Both the position numbers and the translations under genes were made by a program. The notes beneath the pieces were generated by a model. It searched no databases, was not told the DNA's origin, and was given only the letters and a program-made list of their open reading frames with translations. A DNA stretch of 64,000 nt, from NCBI GenBank assembly GCA_019454045.1, contig SKCR01047753.1:124001-188000 (forward strand), written 5' to 3'. The stretch comes from Zanthoxylum bungeanum (Eukaryota > Streptophyta > Magnoliopsida > Sapindales > Rutaceae). Below are positions 1 to 10,914 of this stretch, piece by piece; positions within the stretch are counted from its first letter, which is position 1, and each line of letters starts with the position of its first letter.

Positions 1-354
1 AAGTAACACTTATTTCTAAGAATATCATGTTTCTAAATCCACATACATACATGAACAAGTTCATCTAAATTTATATGTAACACATATTCGAATTTGCATA
101 CAGCCTATTTGCATGTAATCTATGTCTCAATTTGCATACATAAGGTTTATCATACGGTAAGCATACAAGTTAATGAACGCATTGGTGGACACAGAAGCGC
201 AAACAAATAGCATTCTTACTAGCATGCATATTAAGAAAAGATATTTAAGCGCATAACAGAAATAGACAACTAGAGAGGTAATACAAATGCATAACGTAAA
301 AAAGGGGAACTATGTGCTAAGATGGACATGTCGTAATGTGATGCAAGAGGATCT

Positions 355-635
355 GTTTACCGTGGGCGTTCGTGCAGCATTCGTAGACGCGTTCGAATGG
401 TAAACAGAAGGTTCTCGTTCGAGTAGCGTTCGTAAACGCGTTCGAACGGAAATGAAACAGAATGCTCACGTTCGTATGGCGTTTGTGAACGCGTTCGAAT
501 GGAAATGAAACAGAATACTCACGTTCGTATGGCGTTTGTGAACGCGTTCGAACAGAAATGAGACCTGATGCATGATAAGGCAAAATACATGCGCGTTCGA
601 GTTGCGTTCGTAAACGTGTTCGAACGGGAACAGAC
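355..635. repeat. Cluster of CGTTCGAACG-type palindromic motifs in E1 LTR
   Basis: Repeated units of about 50-65 bases, each with a CGTTCGAA core and a paired GTTCGT..AACGCG segment, for example near 389, 435, 490, 545 and 620. The motif is CpG-rich in an otherwise AT-rich LTR. The same cluster occurs at 31379-31580 and 36880-37075 in E7. Confidence 0.8.
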
Positions 636-685
636 CTGATGTATGAAATGGGACGCAATACATAAATGGCGAATAGTACAATGCG

Positions 686-1124
686 AGGCGCGGCGAAGCA
701 TCGTGGTAAAGGATTTTAACCTCTTCAATTAGAGGACCTCTCATCACACTTACTAAGCCCATGCGCTCGATCGCATCATGCATACAAACATAAATACAAT
801 CATATCAAACTAAGTATGCCCGATTGGGCATATCTTACATCCAACCGAACACACATCAACCGGCGCGGCAAAGCATCGTGGTAAAGGGCTTTAACCCTTC
901 CACATAGGGGATCTTTCATTCCACTTACTAAGCCCATGCTCTCGATCGCATCATGCATACAAACATAAAGACAATCATATCAAACTAAGTATGCCCGATT
1001 GAACACATCTTACATCCAACCGAACACACATCAACCGGCGCGGCAAAGCATCATGGTAAATGGCTTTAACCCCTCCCTATAGGGGATCTTTCATTCCACT
1101 TACTAAGCCCATGCGCTTGATTGA
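686..1124. repeat. 175-bp tandem repeat, about 2.5 copies, in E1 LTR
   Basis: Units start at 686, 861 and 1036 (spacing 175 and 175). Each contains a GCGCGGC.AAGCATC start, CACTTACTAAGCCCATGC, and ATCAAACTAAGTATGCCCGATTG. The third copy is partial. The block lies between LTR parts that are adjacent in the E7 family members, so it is a lineage-specific expansion. Confidence 0.9.
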
Positions 1125-2100
1125 ACCATGCATAAATAAGCAACATGCAGAATTCAAGTGATGAAAAATAAATAAACCAAAGCAACACAAAACAAAAGAG
1201 GGTGCCGTTTACTCAAGCGGTACATGGAGTTGTGTCCCGAGTACAGATCATATTACAGTCCATTCGGAATCGGCTATGAAATTTATGTCCGGGTTTCCAT
1301 CCGATATACCGCGAGAGTTGACACATCTCTCATTTTATTTCACAGCCACAACATACAACATCTCATAATTCATGCATATTTATCTACTCAAGGGCCACAA
1401 CATGCATTTCAACATGAAAATCACGCAAGCAATATTTAATAAATAGTACAAAAAAAGCGAGTGTGAAAGATACCCTGAGGTCTAACCTTTTTGCCAACTT
1501 TCAGGCTTGCGTTTCACGGACGTCGGAAGGGTACAGCTCCTCAACTTCTCTGGTTCACTGGTTTAGCGTCCTAGCTCACTGCTTTGCTGTTTTGCTTGCG
1601 GTTTGAACTCCGTTCTGCTCCTGTTCGGCCTATGTTTTGCTGCTCACCATTCAGGCCACCTGTTTTGACGTTTCAACGGACTGTTCCAAGTTTTTTGTGG
1701 GTTTTTAGTGCAGTCCTGTGTGATTATTTTAAGGATTCTGAATGCAGTTTTTATGTTACTGTTTTTAAGGTTTTTAGGGAATGTTTTAAGAGGATTTTGC
1801 TGCTGTTTTCGGGGGGAAATTGGCTGCTGTTTTGGGGTACTTTAGCGGCTGTTTGGAGCGTGTTTGGGCTGCCGTTTGGGGGTATATTTTTCGGTGATGT
1901 GTGGAGGCTTAGGGGGCTGCTATTTTCGGTTATGGAGTGGAGGAGATTTGTGAGGTTTATGGACGTGTAGGGCTGATCGGTTTGTGAAGGTGCTTTTAAA
2001 GTGAAGGCTTGGGGTTATTTTCTTTTCTCTTGTGATTTGTGTGAGTTATGTGTATATTATGTGTATGAGCTAGCCCCGTGCATGTCTTGGTTAGGGGTTG

Positions 2101-2109
2101 TTTATATAG
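2101..2109 (-). promoter_or_regulatory. TATA box of E1 LTR
   Basis: On the minus strand CTATATAAA follows a CCCTTCTC context. The same motif and context occur at 30324-30333 and 35834-35842 in both E7 LTRs. Conservation across three copies supports a promoter role, which is inferred only. Confidence 0.55.
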
Positions 2110-2758
2110 AGAAGGGCTAGGGCTTCACCTTGTCTCACAAGGAAGGGATTTGGTGCATTAAATGGAGGATTTGATTTGGTGTTGAGTAAGGAAAGTCAAA
2201 GATTGAGGGGGACAAATCTTGGCTAGATTAGGAATACAAAATATTTAATTTGTTATGATTGATTTTAATTAGGCATGACATCTTTTTAATTTAGTATGTG
2301 ATTTGTTTAGTTAGGAAGTTAATATATTTGATTTATCTTAATTAGGTATGATTATATTTTATGTTTTATTTAATTGGTAAATGGTTTAAATATTTTATTT
2401 AATTCAATGTTTAATTTAATAAGATTTAATTTAATTTCCCATGTGTTCTAAATGTGTTTTATCAATTGGGATGTGTTTTATGGGCTTTGGTGGGTTAATT
2501 GGGCTTGGGTGTAAGGCTAGCAGCAAAACCAGAATTACCGACACCGTTCGAACGCTTCCTCGAACGCGACACGAACGCCCACAATCTGTTTGGCGTTTGA
2601 ACGTATACATGAACGCAGCACGAACGAAAACAGTGAACCTTGTTTATTCTGAATTTCCCCTTCCGATATCCATTTCCCGCGGCTTCCGTGACTCAAAAGG
2701 TAGTGCCTCCAAATGAGACTCATCATCGGGTTTCACATGCAAAAATACAATGCCTACA

Positions 2759-3547
2759 CTAGTGAACGGCATCCAACACCAAACCCTCCTTTAAAATTAA
2801 AACAAAAATAAAGACAAGCCAGATACCACGGAGGTGGCTTGGCACATACCCCCCAACCAAATTGAGACATTATCCCGAATGTCTGAAAAAGAATAAGTAG
2901 AGTTTAGAAGACATCACATTGTTAGAGTGGAATTGACAATTGAATATACTGCTACCAAAAAGAAAAATTATAAGATAAAACAATAAAAGAAAATCGAACA
3001 TTAAATTGAAATGTAGTTGTGATTGTGGCTCACATCTTCCTCTGGTTTTACGTCCAGTAATGGCTTGAACGCCCTCTATGGGTCGGGGATATGCTTCGCA
3101 TCCAATTTTCTTATAAATTGGCAAACATGGTCTCTTAAAGTCAGATTTTCGAGACTATAATGTTGTCTTTCTTCTTGAAATTGTGTATGTAAATTCCAAG
3201 TTATTTCATAAATATGATCATTAGGATGCGTCTCAAGAGTTATAGACTCCTTACTAAAGCCATCTCTAATGAATTAAATGTTGTCTTCACAATTTTCAGA
3301 CACCATTCTTAAATAATGATAACAAGTGTTGCTTCCAACGTGTATTTTTATAACAAGCACCTAATTGTTTAGCTCTCTATTTCTTAGCATATGTGTTTTT
3401 CTCCAAACTAGGTATGTCAGAGATGAGTGAATCAAGAATTGTAAGGACTCATGTTTTAACCACTTTATTCTTGTAAAGGTTTAACCCTTTTTTAGATGGT
3501 CTATGTATCCTGACATTTCCTTTGAAATGTATTATGCATGTTCATTT
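2759..3547 (-). other. Non-coding 3' remnant of E2
   Basis: No recognisable protein. The minus strand shows a polypurine-like GGTTGGGGGG near 2850-2860. This could be the tract before a lost 3' LTR, but the following bases do not resemble the E2 LTR start at 7818, so the assignment is weak. The short frame at 2870-3124 has no recognised motif. Confidence 0.35.
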
Positions 3548-4012
3548 TTAAGGTTTGATGCCTTTTTTACCTTTTAAAGTCCATCTAATTCCTTGTTTAT
3601 GTTCTTTCAAAACAAACAACTTACCTTTTTTATCAGAAGAAGAAATTACTGCGGAGTAAGTTTGTTTATGTCTAAGAATTGTATGGTTCAATCTGTCAAA
3701 CAGAGTCTTCAATTCCAAGTTGGGTGTTTTTTCATGTTTCTCATTTTCCAGCACTCCAAATTTCTCAAAATTTTGTTCTCCTCCATCGTCTTCCAGTACC
3801 TGTATAGAATCATACAAAAATTCATTAGGAGTATCTGAATCTAATTGCGTACTTGATTCAAGAAAAGTAGCTGTACAAATTTTCGTAGGATCGGATAAAC
3901 TCCCCTGAAAATATTCCTCCACAATTGGTTTAATTAAGTCCATGTTCTCGTCTTCATCGTCCTCATCATATGGTTGTTTGCACATGTTAAAAATATTAAG
4001 CTCTAGTGTCAT
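3548..4012 (-). pseudogene. E2 pol fragment: protease-RT linker and first residues of RT
   Basis: A 154-residue frame. It starts with MTLELNIFNMCKQP and an acidic DEDDEDE run, and ends with a KEHKQGIRWTLKGKKGIKP segment. This matches the linker found between protease and RT in Athila polyproteins, where the usual form is a KKAIGWTxxDIKGI motif at the RT start. The reading stops there and no RT palm motif follows, so the catalytic part has been deleted. It lies directly downstream of the protease frame. Confidence 0.7.
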
Positions 4013-4021
4013 ATTGCCAAA

Positions 4022-4534
4022 TCACAAATTCATGATTCCATTCCTCCAATTAATTAAAGTTTTAGATGTTGCTAAAAATGGACGACCAAGTATTACATGA
4101 ATTGTCTTAATATTGTCTGCTACAGGTTGTGTTTCCAAGAAAATAAAATCCACAGGATATATGAATTTATCAACTTCTATTAACATATCTTCTATAATTC
4201 CTTTCGGTACTTTAATTGATCTATCGACAAGTAAATGAGTAGTTGAAGTTGGTTTCAACTCACCAATATTAAGATGTTGGTAAACAAAAAATGGAAGTAA
4301 ATTTACACTGGCTCCGAGATCAAGCAAAACATGTTCAATTTTTTGATTCCCAATAATAAATGAAATAGTTGGACAACCAGAGTCTTTGTATTTTAATGCT
4401 TTATTGGCTGAGAGAATAGAACTTACTTGTTCGGCTACAAATACTTTCTTTCTTACCAGATGTTTTCTTTTAACAGTGCATAAGTCTTTCAGAAATTTGG
4501 CATAAAACGGTATATGTTGGATGACATCTAACAA
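4022..4534 (-). pseudogene. E2 aspartic protease (retropepsin-like) domain
   Basis: A 170-residue frame. The catalytic signature is seen as VLLDLGASVNLLP (D-L-G-A-S in place of the usual D-[ST]-G-A-[ST]). A VILGRPFLAT segment follows, the conserved ILG flap partner of retropepsins. The family cleaves the Gag-Pol polyprotein in virus-like particles. The upstream part, with FLKDLCTVKRK and VSSILSANKALKYKDSGCP, is typical of Athila/Tat Gag-Pol before the active site. The frame is open, but neighbouring gag and pol are broken. Confidence 0.85.
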
Positions 4535-4552
4535 AGGAATATTGACCTTTAC

Positions 4553-6284
4553 CTATTTGAATATTTCATAAATCTCTGAGGAATGGTTCAATTTCTTTGT
4601 TTTTAATGCTTGAGAAAATGAAGGTGCATGTGACAAGTCATTATCATTAATGGTAGGTAATGGTTCATTAACCTCTTCCTTACCCTCTGATTCTGATTTA
4701 TTTTTAATTTCATGAGGTTTAAAATTAGGTTTGTGGATAACCTTACCATTACGAAGAGTACTAACATATTTGACTTGGTCAATATGTTGACTACCAGAAC
4801 TACCTTCGTGAAGGTTTTGATGACTCTTGGGATTTGGTTGTGGTTGTGCATGAAACTTACATTTCTCATGAATGGTCAAAGCATATGTGATTTTAGAGAA
4901 TGTATCTTTCAGATCAATCATTGTTTGCACAGTTTGGTTATTGATGTCTTCTTGTTTCTAAATGAATGTTTGCAAGGTATCCTCAAGGGTTTTCTTAGGT
5001 GGTGGGACATATGGTGCATAATTCTGGGATTTTCGAAAAGTTATCTTTCAGATCAATCATTGCTTGCACAGTTTGGTTATTGATGGCTTCTTGTTTCTAA
5101 ATGAATGTTTGAAAGGTATCCTCAAGGGTTTTCTTAGGTGGTGGGACTTTTTTCATATTCTGGGAGTTTCGAAAATTCTGGTATACTTGGGGAGGTTGTT
5201 GTAATGGTTGTGCTTGGTTATCATTCATGTAACTGGAGTTTGGGTGGTTTTTCCAACCAGAATTATAGGTTTGGGAGTATGGGTTTGGATTTGGTCTATT
5301 AAAAGTGTTTATGGAACTGACTTGGCCATGGAGACATTCTTGCAAGGCTGGCAAGGTTGGGCAAATTTGTGTGACATGTTCATTTGAATTATAGATTTGA
5401 CATATGACTTCTTGAACAGATTTAACATGATCACTCTTCCTTATTTCTAGTGCCTCAACTTTTTTAGCTAGAGATGTATACTTAGCAAAAAGGTCATGGT
5501 ATTCCCTAAGGTTAAATATACCTCTACCAGATGGTTGTGGATTGACAAGCAACTCATAAGTGCCAACTATGTCCCAGTGTTGTGCATTCTCTGTTATGTA
5601 TTCTATGTATCTAATGCTTCTTCGGGACTTTTGTCCCTAAACTCACCATTAGACATCATTTCCCCGATTGTCTACCTTGGGGGTGTTAACCCCTCGTAGA
5701 AATAGGCAACCAGCCTCCATGTTTCAAACTCGTGATGAAGACAAATATTTAACATCTCTTTGAATCTCTCCCAACATTGGTAAAATATTTCCCCCAACTC
5801 TTGTGTGAAAGTTGTGATTCTCCTCTTAAAGGAGTTTGTCCTGTGAGGGGGGAAGAAATTTTTTTAGAAACAGTTCTTACAAATCATCCCATGTTCTAAT
5901 GGATCCCGACCTAAGGTTTTGCAGCCAAATTTTAGCTTTATCCTTTAAAGAAAAAAGGAAAAACTTAAGTCGAATTATGTTCATGCTGCAATTTTGATTT
6001 GTGCAAGTATTACGTACCTCTTCGAATTCCCTCAAGTGCTGATAAGGATTTTCTTATTCAATACCCTGGAATGTGGGTAAAAATTGGATGATACCTGATT
6101 TGAAATTGAAACGTGATGCATCTGGAAGGAAATCAATGCAAGATGGTGATCCCGTCCTGGTAGGATTCATGAATTCTCTAAGTGCCCTTAGATGATTATT
6201 ATCGCAATGCTGAGACTCATTTTCTTCCTGATCAACTGGATTTTGAATTCGGGCAGGTGGATTTCCATTTCGATTCTCGGCCAT
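4553..6284 (-). pseudogene. E2 gag (Athila-type), multiply broken
   Basis: The start ATG at 6284 opens with MAENRNGNPPARIQ and an LRALREFMNPTRTGSPSC segment, then a LIQFLP-like motif typical of plant gag. A stop follows FQGIE at about 6054. Homology continues past it through PYQHLREFEEV, a DKAKIWLQNL segment and a TPQ-like EEALDT segment, with several stops. The 5097-5552 frame carries NPYSQTYNSGWKNHPN, and 4553-4930 carries the TLRNGK end of gag. The protein would form the capsid. A 139-bp duplication at 4904-5181 adds a further frameshift. Confidence 0.8.
4904..5181. repeat. 139-bp tandem duplication inside E2 gag
   Basis: ATCTTTCAGATCAATCATTG begins at 4904 and again at 5043. The two copies match closely for their whole length, including GGTATCCTCAAGGGTTTTCT. 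Because 139 is not a multiple of three, the duplication shifts the gag frame. Confidence 0.9.
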
Positions 6285-6435
6285 TTAGACTGATGACGAA
6301 GGTGATGAAGACTCTCTAATTAATCTTCTGCGGAATGATCGAGGCTAATGTATCATGCAATCTGTAATACTTACAAAAAGAAAATAATAAAAATAAAAAG
6401 AACGAAAAAATTACTATTCTATCTACTAAATTTTA
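6285..6435 (-). other. E2 untranslated leader
   Basis: Between PBS and gag start. It begins on the minus strand with AATTTAGTAGATAGAATA, nearly identical to the leader after the PBS of E13 at about 63546, which ties the two elements to one family. No gene is seen. Confidence 0.6.
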
Positions 6436-6454
6436 TTCCCCGGCAACGGCGTCA
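6436..6454 (-). other. E2 primer-binding site, tRNA-Asp type
   Basis: Minus strand TGACGCCGTTGCCGGGGAA differs at one base from TGGCGCCGTTGCCGGGGAA, the complement of the plant tRNA-Asp 3' end. It lies six bases inside the LTR end, as is usual in Athila. Confidence 0.9.
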
Positions 6455-6760
6455 AAAACTTGACACGCTCTCTAAGTGGTTCTTTACTCCCAAGTATAAG
6501 AGTGTCGAAATAATATAATAACCCGGTAAGTCCGGGGTCGATCCACATGGAATAGATTTTTAGTATGATAAAAAAAATTAAAGCGAAAGGAAAAAATTGA
6601 TTTGTTTGAAGTTGTTTGGAGAATTTGAATTAAATGACAAAAATAATATAAAATAATGTGGGTTATGAGATCCCCTTTTAATATTTTATATTTAGAAATC
6701 TCACTTTTTATAATATATAAATGATAATTATAACACAATTAATTTACTTCCAGGATTAAC

Positions 6761-6990
6761 TATGCCAAAACATATAAAACCGGCTAGAAAGACGGTAGTT
6801 ATTTCTGTCGATAACTAGTCCTGCCAAGGTACTAAATATGCCAAAAATATAAAACCAGCCATAAAGGCGGTGATACCGTCCGTCTATAACAAGTCCAGTT
6901 AGGTACTAAATTATGCCGAAATCGTATAAAACCAGCCATATAGGCAGTATAACAATTTATCAATAATTACTCCAAATCTCAATTAATTAT
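6761..6990. repeat. About 75-bp tandem repeat in E2 LTR, three copies
   Basis: Units start at TATGCC near 6761, 6837 and 6912. Each has TATAAAACC.GC and an AAGACGG/AAGGCGG segment, then AACTAGTCC-like and GGTACTAAAT sequence. E13 carries about two copies at 63100-63240. Confidence 0.8.
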
Positions 6991-7229
6991 TATTCATTAC
7001 TATTTATATATTATAATATAAGTGAGATTAATCTAAACTTTAAATAATAAAAGTTTCACCCATTCCCCCAGCAGAAAGTAATTAGCTACTCATACTCTAA
7101 TTAAAAACATACGTAATTTTATTACTAAAATTAAAAGACATTACAAGAAATTAAAACACAAGATACAATCTTTAATTCCTTAAGAGAAATCAAAGAAAGT
7201 ATGAAATGGAAAATGAAATTATGATTTCA

Positions 7230-7237
7230 ATTTATAG
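7230..7237 (-). promoter_or_regulatory. Probable TATA box of E2 LTR
   Basis: Minus strand CTATAAAT. The equivalent position in E13 carries TATAAATA at 62808-62815. Assigned from position and conservation only. Confidence 0.4.
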
Positions 7238-7818
7238 GTAAAGAAAAGGCTTCCACTAATTTCTCCACCAAACACACCACTCCAGAAAACACTCCACCAA
7301 ATACTCCACAAAACACTTCACTAAACATGCAAGCATGTTTGGTGGAGAAATTGACATATGTTATTTTTTTTTTTAAATATTTGATATTTAACACACTTTG
7401 GATTCTTCATCAATTTCGGTCTTGCAAACTTCATAATTCGAAAATCTTATGAACATCAAAGTTGTATATCTTTAAGTCTTATTTCATCTGGAACTTGAAT
7501 CACCTTAATCCGATATCGGAGTAAAACATTATGGCCAAAATTTGAACATTCCATAGGGTTGGAATTTCCGAAGTTGTACACTGTTAGAACACCATATTAA
7601 ATTTCTAGCCTCCAAAATCCAAATGTCAAGTCCATTTTTCTAGATATGCATCCAAAGTATTTTTTTTCACTTACATAAAAGCCAAAAATCACAATAAAAA
7701 AAATATAAACATAAATTTAAATATTATTACATAAACGTGCTAAATTAAGGGGATTAGTGAAACCACAAGTGTAAAATGATATTTTATTCTCTCATTAAAT
7801 ATGAACTTTTTAGTCCCA

Positions 7819-8822
7819 ATCAGTAGCATATACACGTGGAAAACTGGGTGTATTCTATCCATGCTGGGTGGAAGCGCCAATTCGTAAGATCTCCCTCTAG
7901 CACTCCGAAGTATCTGAAACGGTCCGACGTATCTACGGCTGAGCTTACCCTTTTTTCCGAATATCATAACTCCCTTAAAATGAGATACTTTTAGGAATAC
8001 AAAATATCCCACCTGAAATTCCAAGTCTTTCCTCCGGTGATCCGCATAACTTTTCTGGCGACTCTGAGCTGTACTCATCCTTTCTCTGATTAGCTTCACT
8101 TTCTCCAGCGCATCTTGTACCAAATCGGGCCCCAGTAACTTTTGCTCCCCGACTTCAAACCATCCAACTGGGGATCTGCACTACTTGTCGTACAAAGCTT
8201 CGGATGGTGCCATTTAAATGCTTGCCTGATAACTATTGTTATAGGCAAACTCTATTAGTGACAAATGCTGGTCCCAACTACCCTCAAAATCAATGACGCA
8301 GGCCCAAAGCATAGATTCTAGGGTCTGTATAGTCCGCTCTATCTGACCATCCGTCTAATAGTAGAAAGTTGTACTAAACCGTAACTGGGAACCCAAAGCC
8401 TCCTGAAATGATTGCCAAAACTTCGATGTAAATTGAGAACCTCAATCAGAGATGATTCAGATAGGTACTCCATGCAACAACATTATCTCATCGAGATACA
8501 ATTTGGCATATTGAGCTCTTGTGTAATTGGTTCTATCTGGAAGGAAATGCACAGATTTAGTCAATCTATCTATAATAACCCATATAGAATCATGCCCATT
8601 TGAAGTACGAGGAAGCCCAAGTACAAAATCCATAGTAATCTTTTCCCATTTCCACTCCGGAACGTCTAAATTTTGAAGTTTCCCCATTGGTCTCTGGTGT
8701 TCTATTTCAACTTTCTGGCAAGTGAGGCATTTAGTAACAAATTCCACTACATCTTTTTTCATACCATCCCACCAGTAAATATCCTTGAAATCATGATACA
8801 TCTTAGTGATCCTAAGATGCAT
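7819..8822 (-). pseudogene. E3 integrase relic
   Basis: The 8457-8822 frame carries the end of the zinc-binding region (CLTCQKVEIEHQRP) and the catalytic core start with ITMDFVLGLP and IWVIIDRLTKSVHFLP. It breaks after LHGVPI, and the rest of the core (8124-8456) survives only with stops. The 7819-8123 part carries the C-terminal region: ARSRQKSYADHRRKDLEFQVGD-like sequence, GKLSRRYVGPFQIL and HPVFHVYML. Reading enters the E2 LTR directly after HVYML, so the end of the protein is cut off. Integrase would insert the element cDNA into nuclear DNA; this copy is dead. Confidence 0.85.
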
Positions 8823-9723
8823 GGTATATGACGAAGTGTGGGAAACACAACCATGTTCTGCTTCCTAATGAGATTTTCATTATCTACATGATACTCATCT
8901 TATGTGCCTTGCCCCAACATGCTCCTAATTTGTTGCATTTCAGGGACTACTTCCTAAGTAACTCTGATTTCATCTACAAGGGTGGATTAAACCTGTATCT
9001 GCGCTGATAACGCTCCCTGAGCTGTCACCTGAAAACTTACTCCATTCAGTATACATCTTTACATCTGCTTGGCTAGACGCCATTTCTCAATTGGTAGATG
9101 AGCTAAACTCCCTATAGATTTCCTGCTTAAGGCATCACCTACAACATGAACTTTACCCGGATAATACTGAATGGAACAGTCATAATCTTTCAACAACTAT
9201 ATCCACCGTCTCTGTCTTAAATTAAGCTCTTTTGGCTCTGGATGTATTTAATGCTTTTATAATCGGTGAAGATTTCAATCTTTTCACCATACAAATAATG
9301 CCGCCATATCTTCAGAGCAAAAATTATCGCTGCCATTTATAAATCATGAGTGAGATAATTTTGATCATAAGGCTTTAGTTGTCTGGAAGCATAAGCAATA
9401 ACTCTTCCCTTCTGCATCAACACACATCCCAATCCTACTCTAGAAGTATCACAATACACTGTAAATCCTCTTGATCCCGCTGGAAGTGCAAGAACATGAG
9501 CAGTAGTCAATTGTCATTTGAGTTCCTGAAAACTCTTTTTACGAGCATCTGACCACTCAAATTTCACATTCTCTTGAGTTAGTCGAGTTAACGGGGCAGT
9601 TATTCTAGAGAAATTCTCTACGAATCTCCTATAATATCCTGCTAATCCCAATAAACTACGAATCTCCGTCACACTTTCAGGTTGGTGCCAGTTCTAAATA
9701 GCCTCAATCTTCTGGGAATCTAC
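8823..9723 (-). pseudogene. E3 RNase H relic and connection domain
   Basis: Translating the minus strand at about 9230-9460 gives [20 protein letters not shown], then a [14 protein letters not shown] segment and a [20 protein letters not shown] segment. These are the standard gypsy RNase H motifs. Stops interrupt between them (for example after THDL) and through 8830-9200. RNase H removes the RNA strand during reverse transcription. Not functional here. Confidence 0.75.
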
Positions 9724-10548
9724 TCAAATCCATTCCTTTGATACCACGTGCCCCAAAAATACCACACTAGTCAACCAAAACTCACACTTCGAGAACTTAG
9801 CATACAACTTATGTTCTCTCAGTGTCTGTAACACCTTATGAAAATGCTCTGCATGCTCCTGCTCATTACATGAATACACCATAACATCATCAATGAAAAC
9901 TGTCACAAACCAATCTAGAAAGGGTCTGAACACCATATTCATCACATCCATAAAAGGTGCAGGGGCATTGGTTAAACTAGATGACATTACCAAAAACTCG
10001 TAATGTCTATATCTAGTCCGGAAGGTTGTCTTCGGGACGTCGCTCTTCTTAATCTTCAATTGGTGATGACCTGATCGTGGATAGATTTTTTAAAAGTATT
10101 GTGCCCCTTGTAACTGATCAAACAGGTCATCAATCCTCGGTAGTGGATATTTATTTTTGACTGTCACCTTGTTTAGATGTCGGTAATCTATACACAATCG
10201 TAGCGTCCCATCTTTCTTCCTCATAAATAACACCAGAGCACACCACAGGGAAATGATGGGGTGAATAAAGCCCTTATCCAACAAGTCTTGTAACTGCATC
10301 TTCAATTCCTTAAGTTCTGTAGGGGCCATCCTATACGAGGGAATCGATATAGGTTGGGTTCCTATTATTACATCTATAGAGAAATCAATCTCCATATCAT
10401 ACGGTAACCCTGGCAACTCCTCTAGAAATATATCAGAATACTCTCTTACCACTGAAATCTGCTCAAAGCTTATATTTTCCACTATATTATTTGTCACATA
10501 AGCTAAATAACTAATGTTTCTTCTCTGAAGTAACTTAAATGCTTGCAT
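9724..10548 (-). pseudogene. E3 reverse transcriptase relic
   Basis: The 10090-10548 frame has the N-terminal RT region: [15 protein letters not shown], then [20 protein letters not shown] and [19 protein letters not shown]. The 9724-10059 frame continues with [15 protein letters not shown], the active site FIDDVMVYS (the common plant F-I-D-D variant) and [14 protein letters not shown] frame break separates them at about 10060-10089. The P in [15 protein letters not shown] is a change from the usual NAPATFxxxMN. Homology to Tekay/Del RT is clear. Confidence 0.9.
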
Positions 10549-10647
10549 TGCTTATATTAAATTGTGAGGTGCTACACTCATATCCCCCTGATAGACTCTA
10601 ACTGATCTATCAGGAATATGAAACGTAACAGTCTTCTCCTGACAATT

Positions 10648-10914
10648 TCACTCTGCATGGTGCATAGCTAACCAATCCATCCCCAAGATGACGTCGAAGC
10701 CCGAAATACTCAACACTACTAGATTGACATAACAAGTATACGTATCAATATCCATATGACAATATTTCACACCATGCGTAGCTTCTATGAGACCTCCTAC
10801 TGGTGTAGCTATGATGATAGGTGAATCTAGAGGCTCCGTATCTCTACCTAACTGAGTTACAAAACATGATGTTACAAAAGAATGTGTAGCGCCCGAATAA
10901 AATAACACCCTCAC
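10648..10914 (-). pseudogene. E3 aspartic protease relic
   Basis: An 88-residue frame with VLFYSGATHSFVT. The chromovirus consensus is VLxDSGATHSF, so the catalytic Asp is replaced by Tyr in this copy, which should kill protease activity. The second hallmark, DVILGMDWLAMHHA, is intact. Lies between gag and RT relics, as in Tekay/Del elements. Confidence 0.85.

Larger units (their letters stand above)
1..2758 (-). mobile_element. E1: LTR of LARD-type retrotransposon, left-truncated by window edge
   Basis: The whole stretch reads, on the minus strand, as a diverged copy of the LTR seen complete at 29686-32101. Base 1 corresponds to about 31858 of that LTR. The right edge, TGCCTACA at 2751-2758, is the reverse complement of the LTR start TGTAGGCA. 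The last roughly 245 LTR bases lie outside the window. The sequence right of 2758 lacks the polypurine tract that precedes the 3' LTR of E7, so this should be a 5' LTR (body to the left, out of view) or a solo LTR. It differs from E7 by an extra block of 175-bp tandem repeats. Open frames here, such as 1584-1970, are LTR sequence and not genes. Confidence 0.85.
2759..7818 (-). mobile_element. E2: Athila-like Ty3/gypsy element, minus strand, 3' end lost
   Basis: Order on the minus strand: LTR (7818-6461), PBS complementary to tRNA-Asp (6454-6436), leader, gag relic, protease relic, start of the RT region, then about 0.8 kb without recognisable coding. Most of RT, RNase H and integrase, and the 3' LTR, are missing, so the element is internally deleted and truncated where E1 begins. 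The gag and protease style (CCHC-less gag with NPYSxTYNxGWxNHPN-type segment, DxGAS protease) fits the Athila lineage. The LTR abuts the integrase of E3, so E2 was inserted into E3 in the same orientation. The LTR length equals that of E13 (both 1358 bp by my boundaries). Confidence 0.85.
6461..7818 (-). mobile_element. E2 5' LTR
   Basis: On the minus strand it starts TGGGACTAAAAAG (7818) and ends GTGTCA (6461), followed by the PBS. It aligns along its full length with the plus-strand LTR at 62159-63516. Shared segments include GACATTTGGATTTTGGAGG, TCTAACAGTGTACAA, TACTTGGGAGTAAAGAACCA and CTTACCGGGT. Coding sequence of E3 integrase ends exactly at the LTR start. Confidence 0.85.

Noticed and set aside
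1584..1970. 128-residue plus-strand frame with hydrophobic residues
   Set aside because: It lies antisense within the E1 LTR, and the matching places in E7 are not open in the same way.
2759..3547. Env-like gene expected in some Athila elements
   Set aside because: No signal peptide, transmembrane pattern or long frame is seen here.
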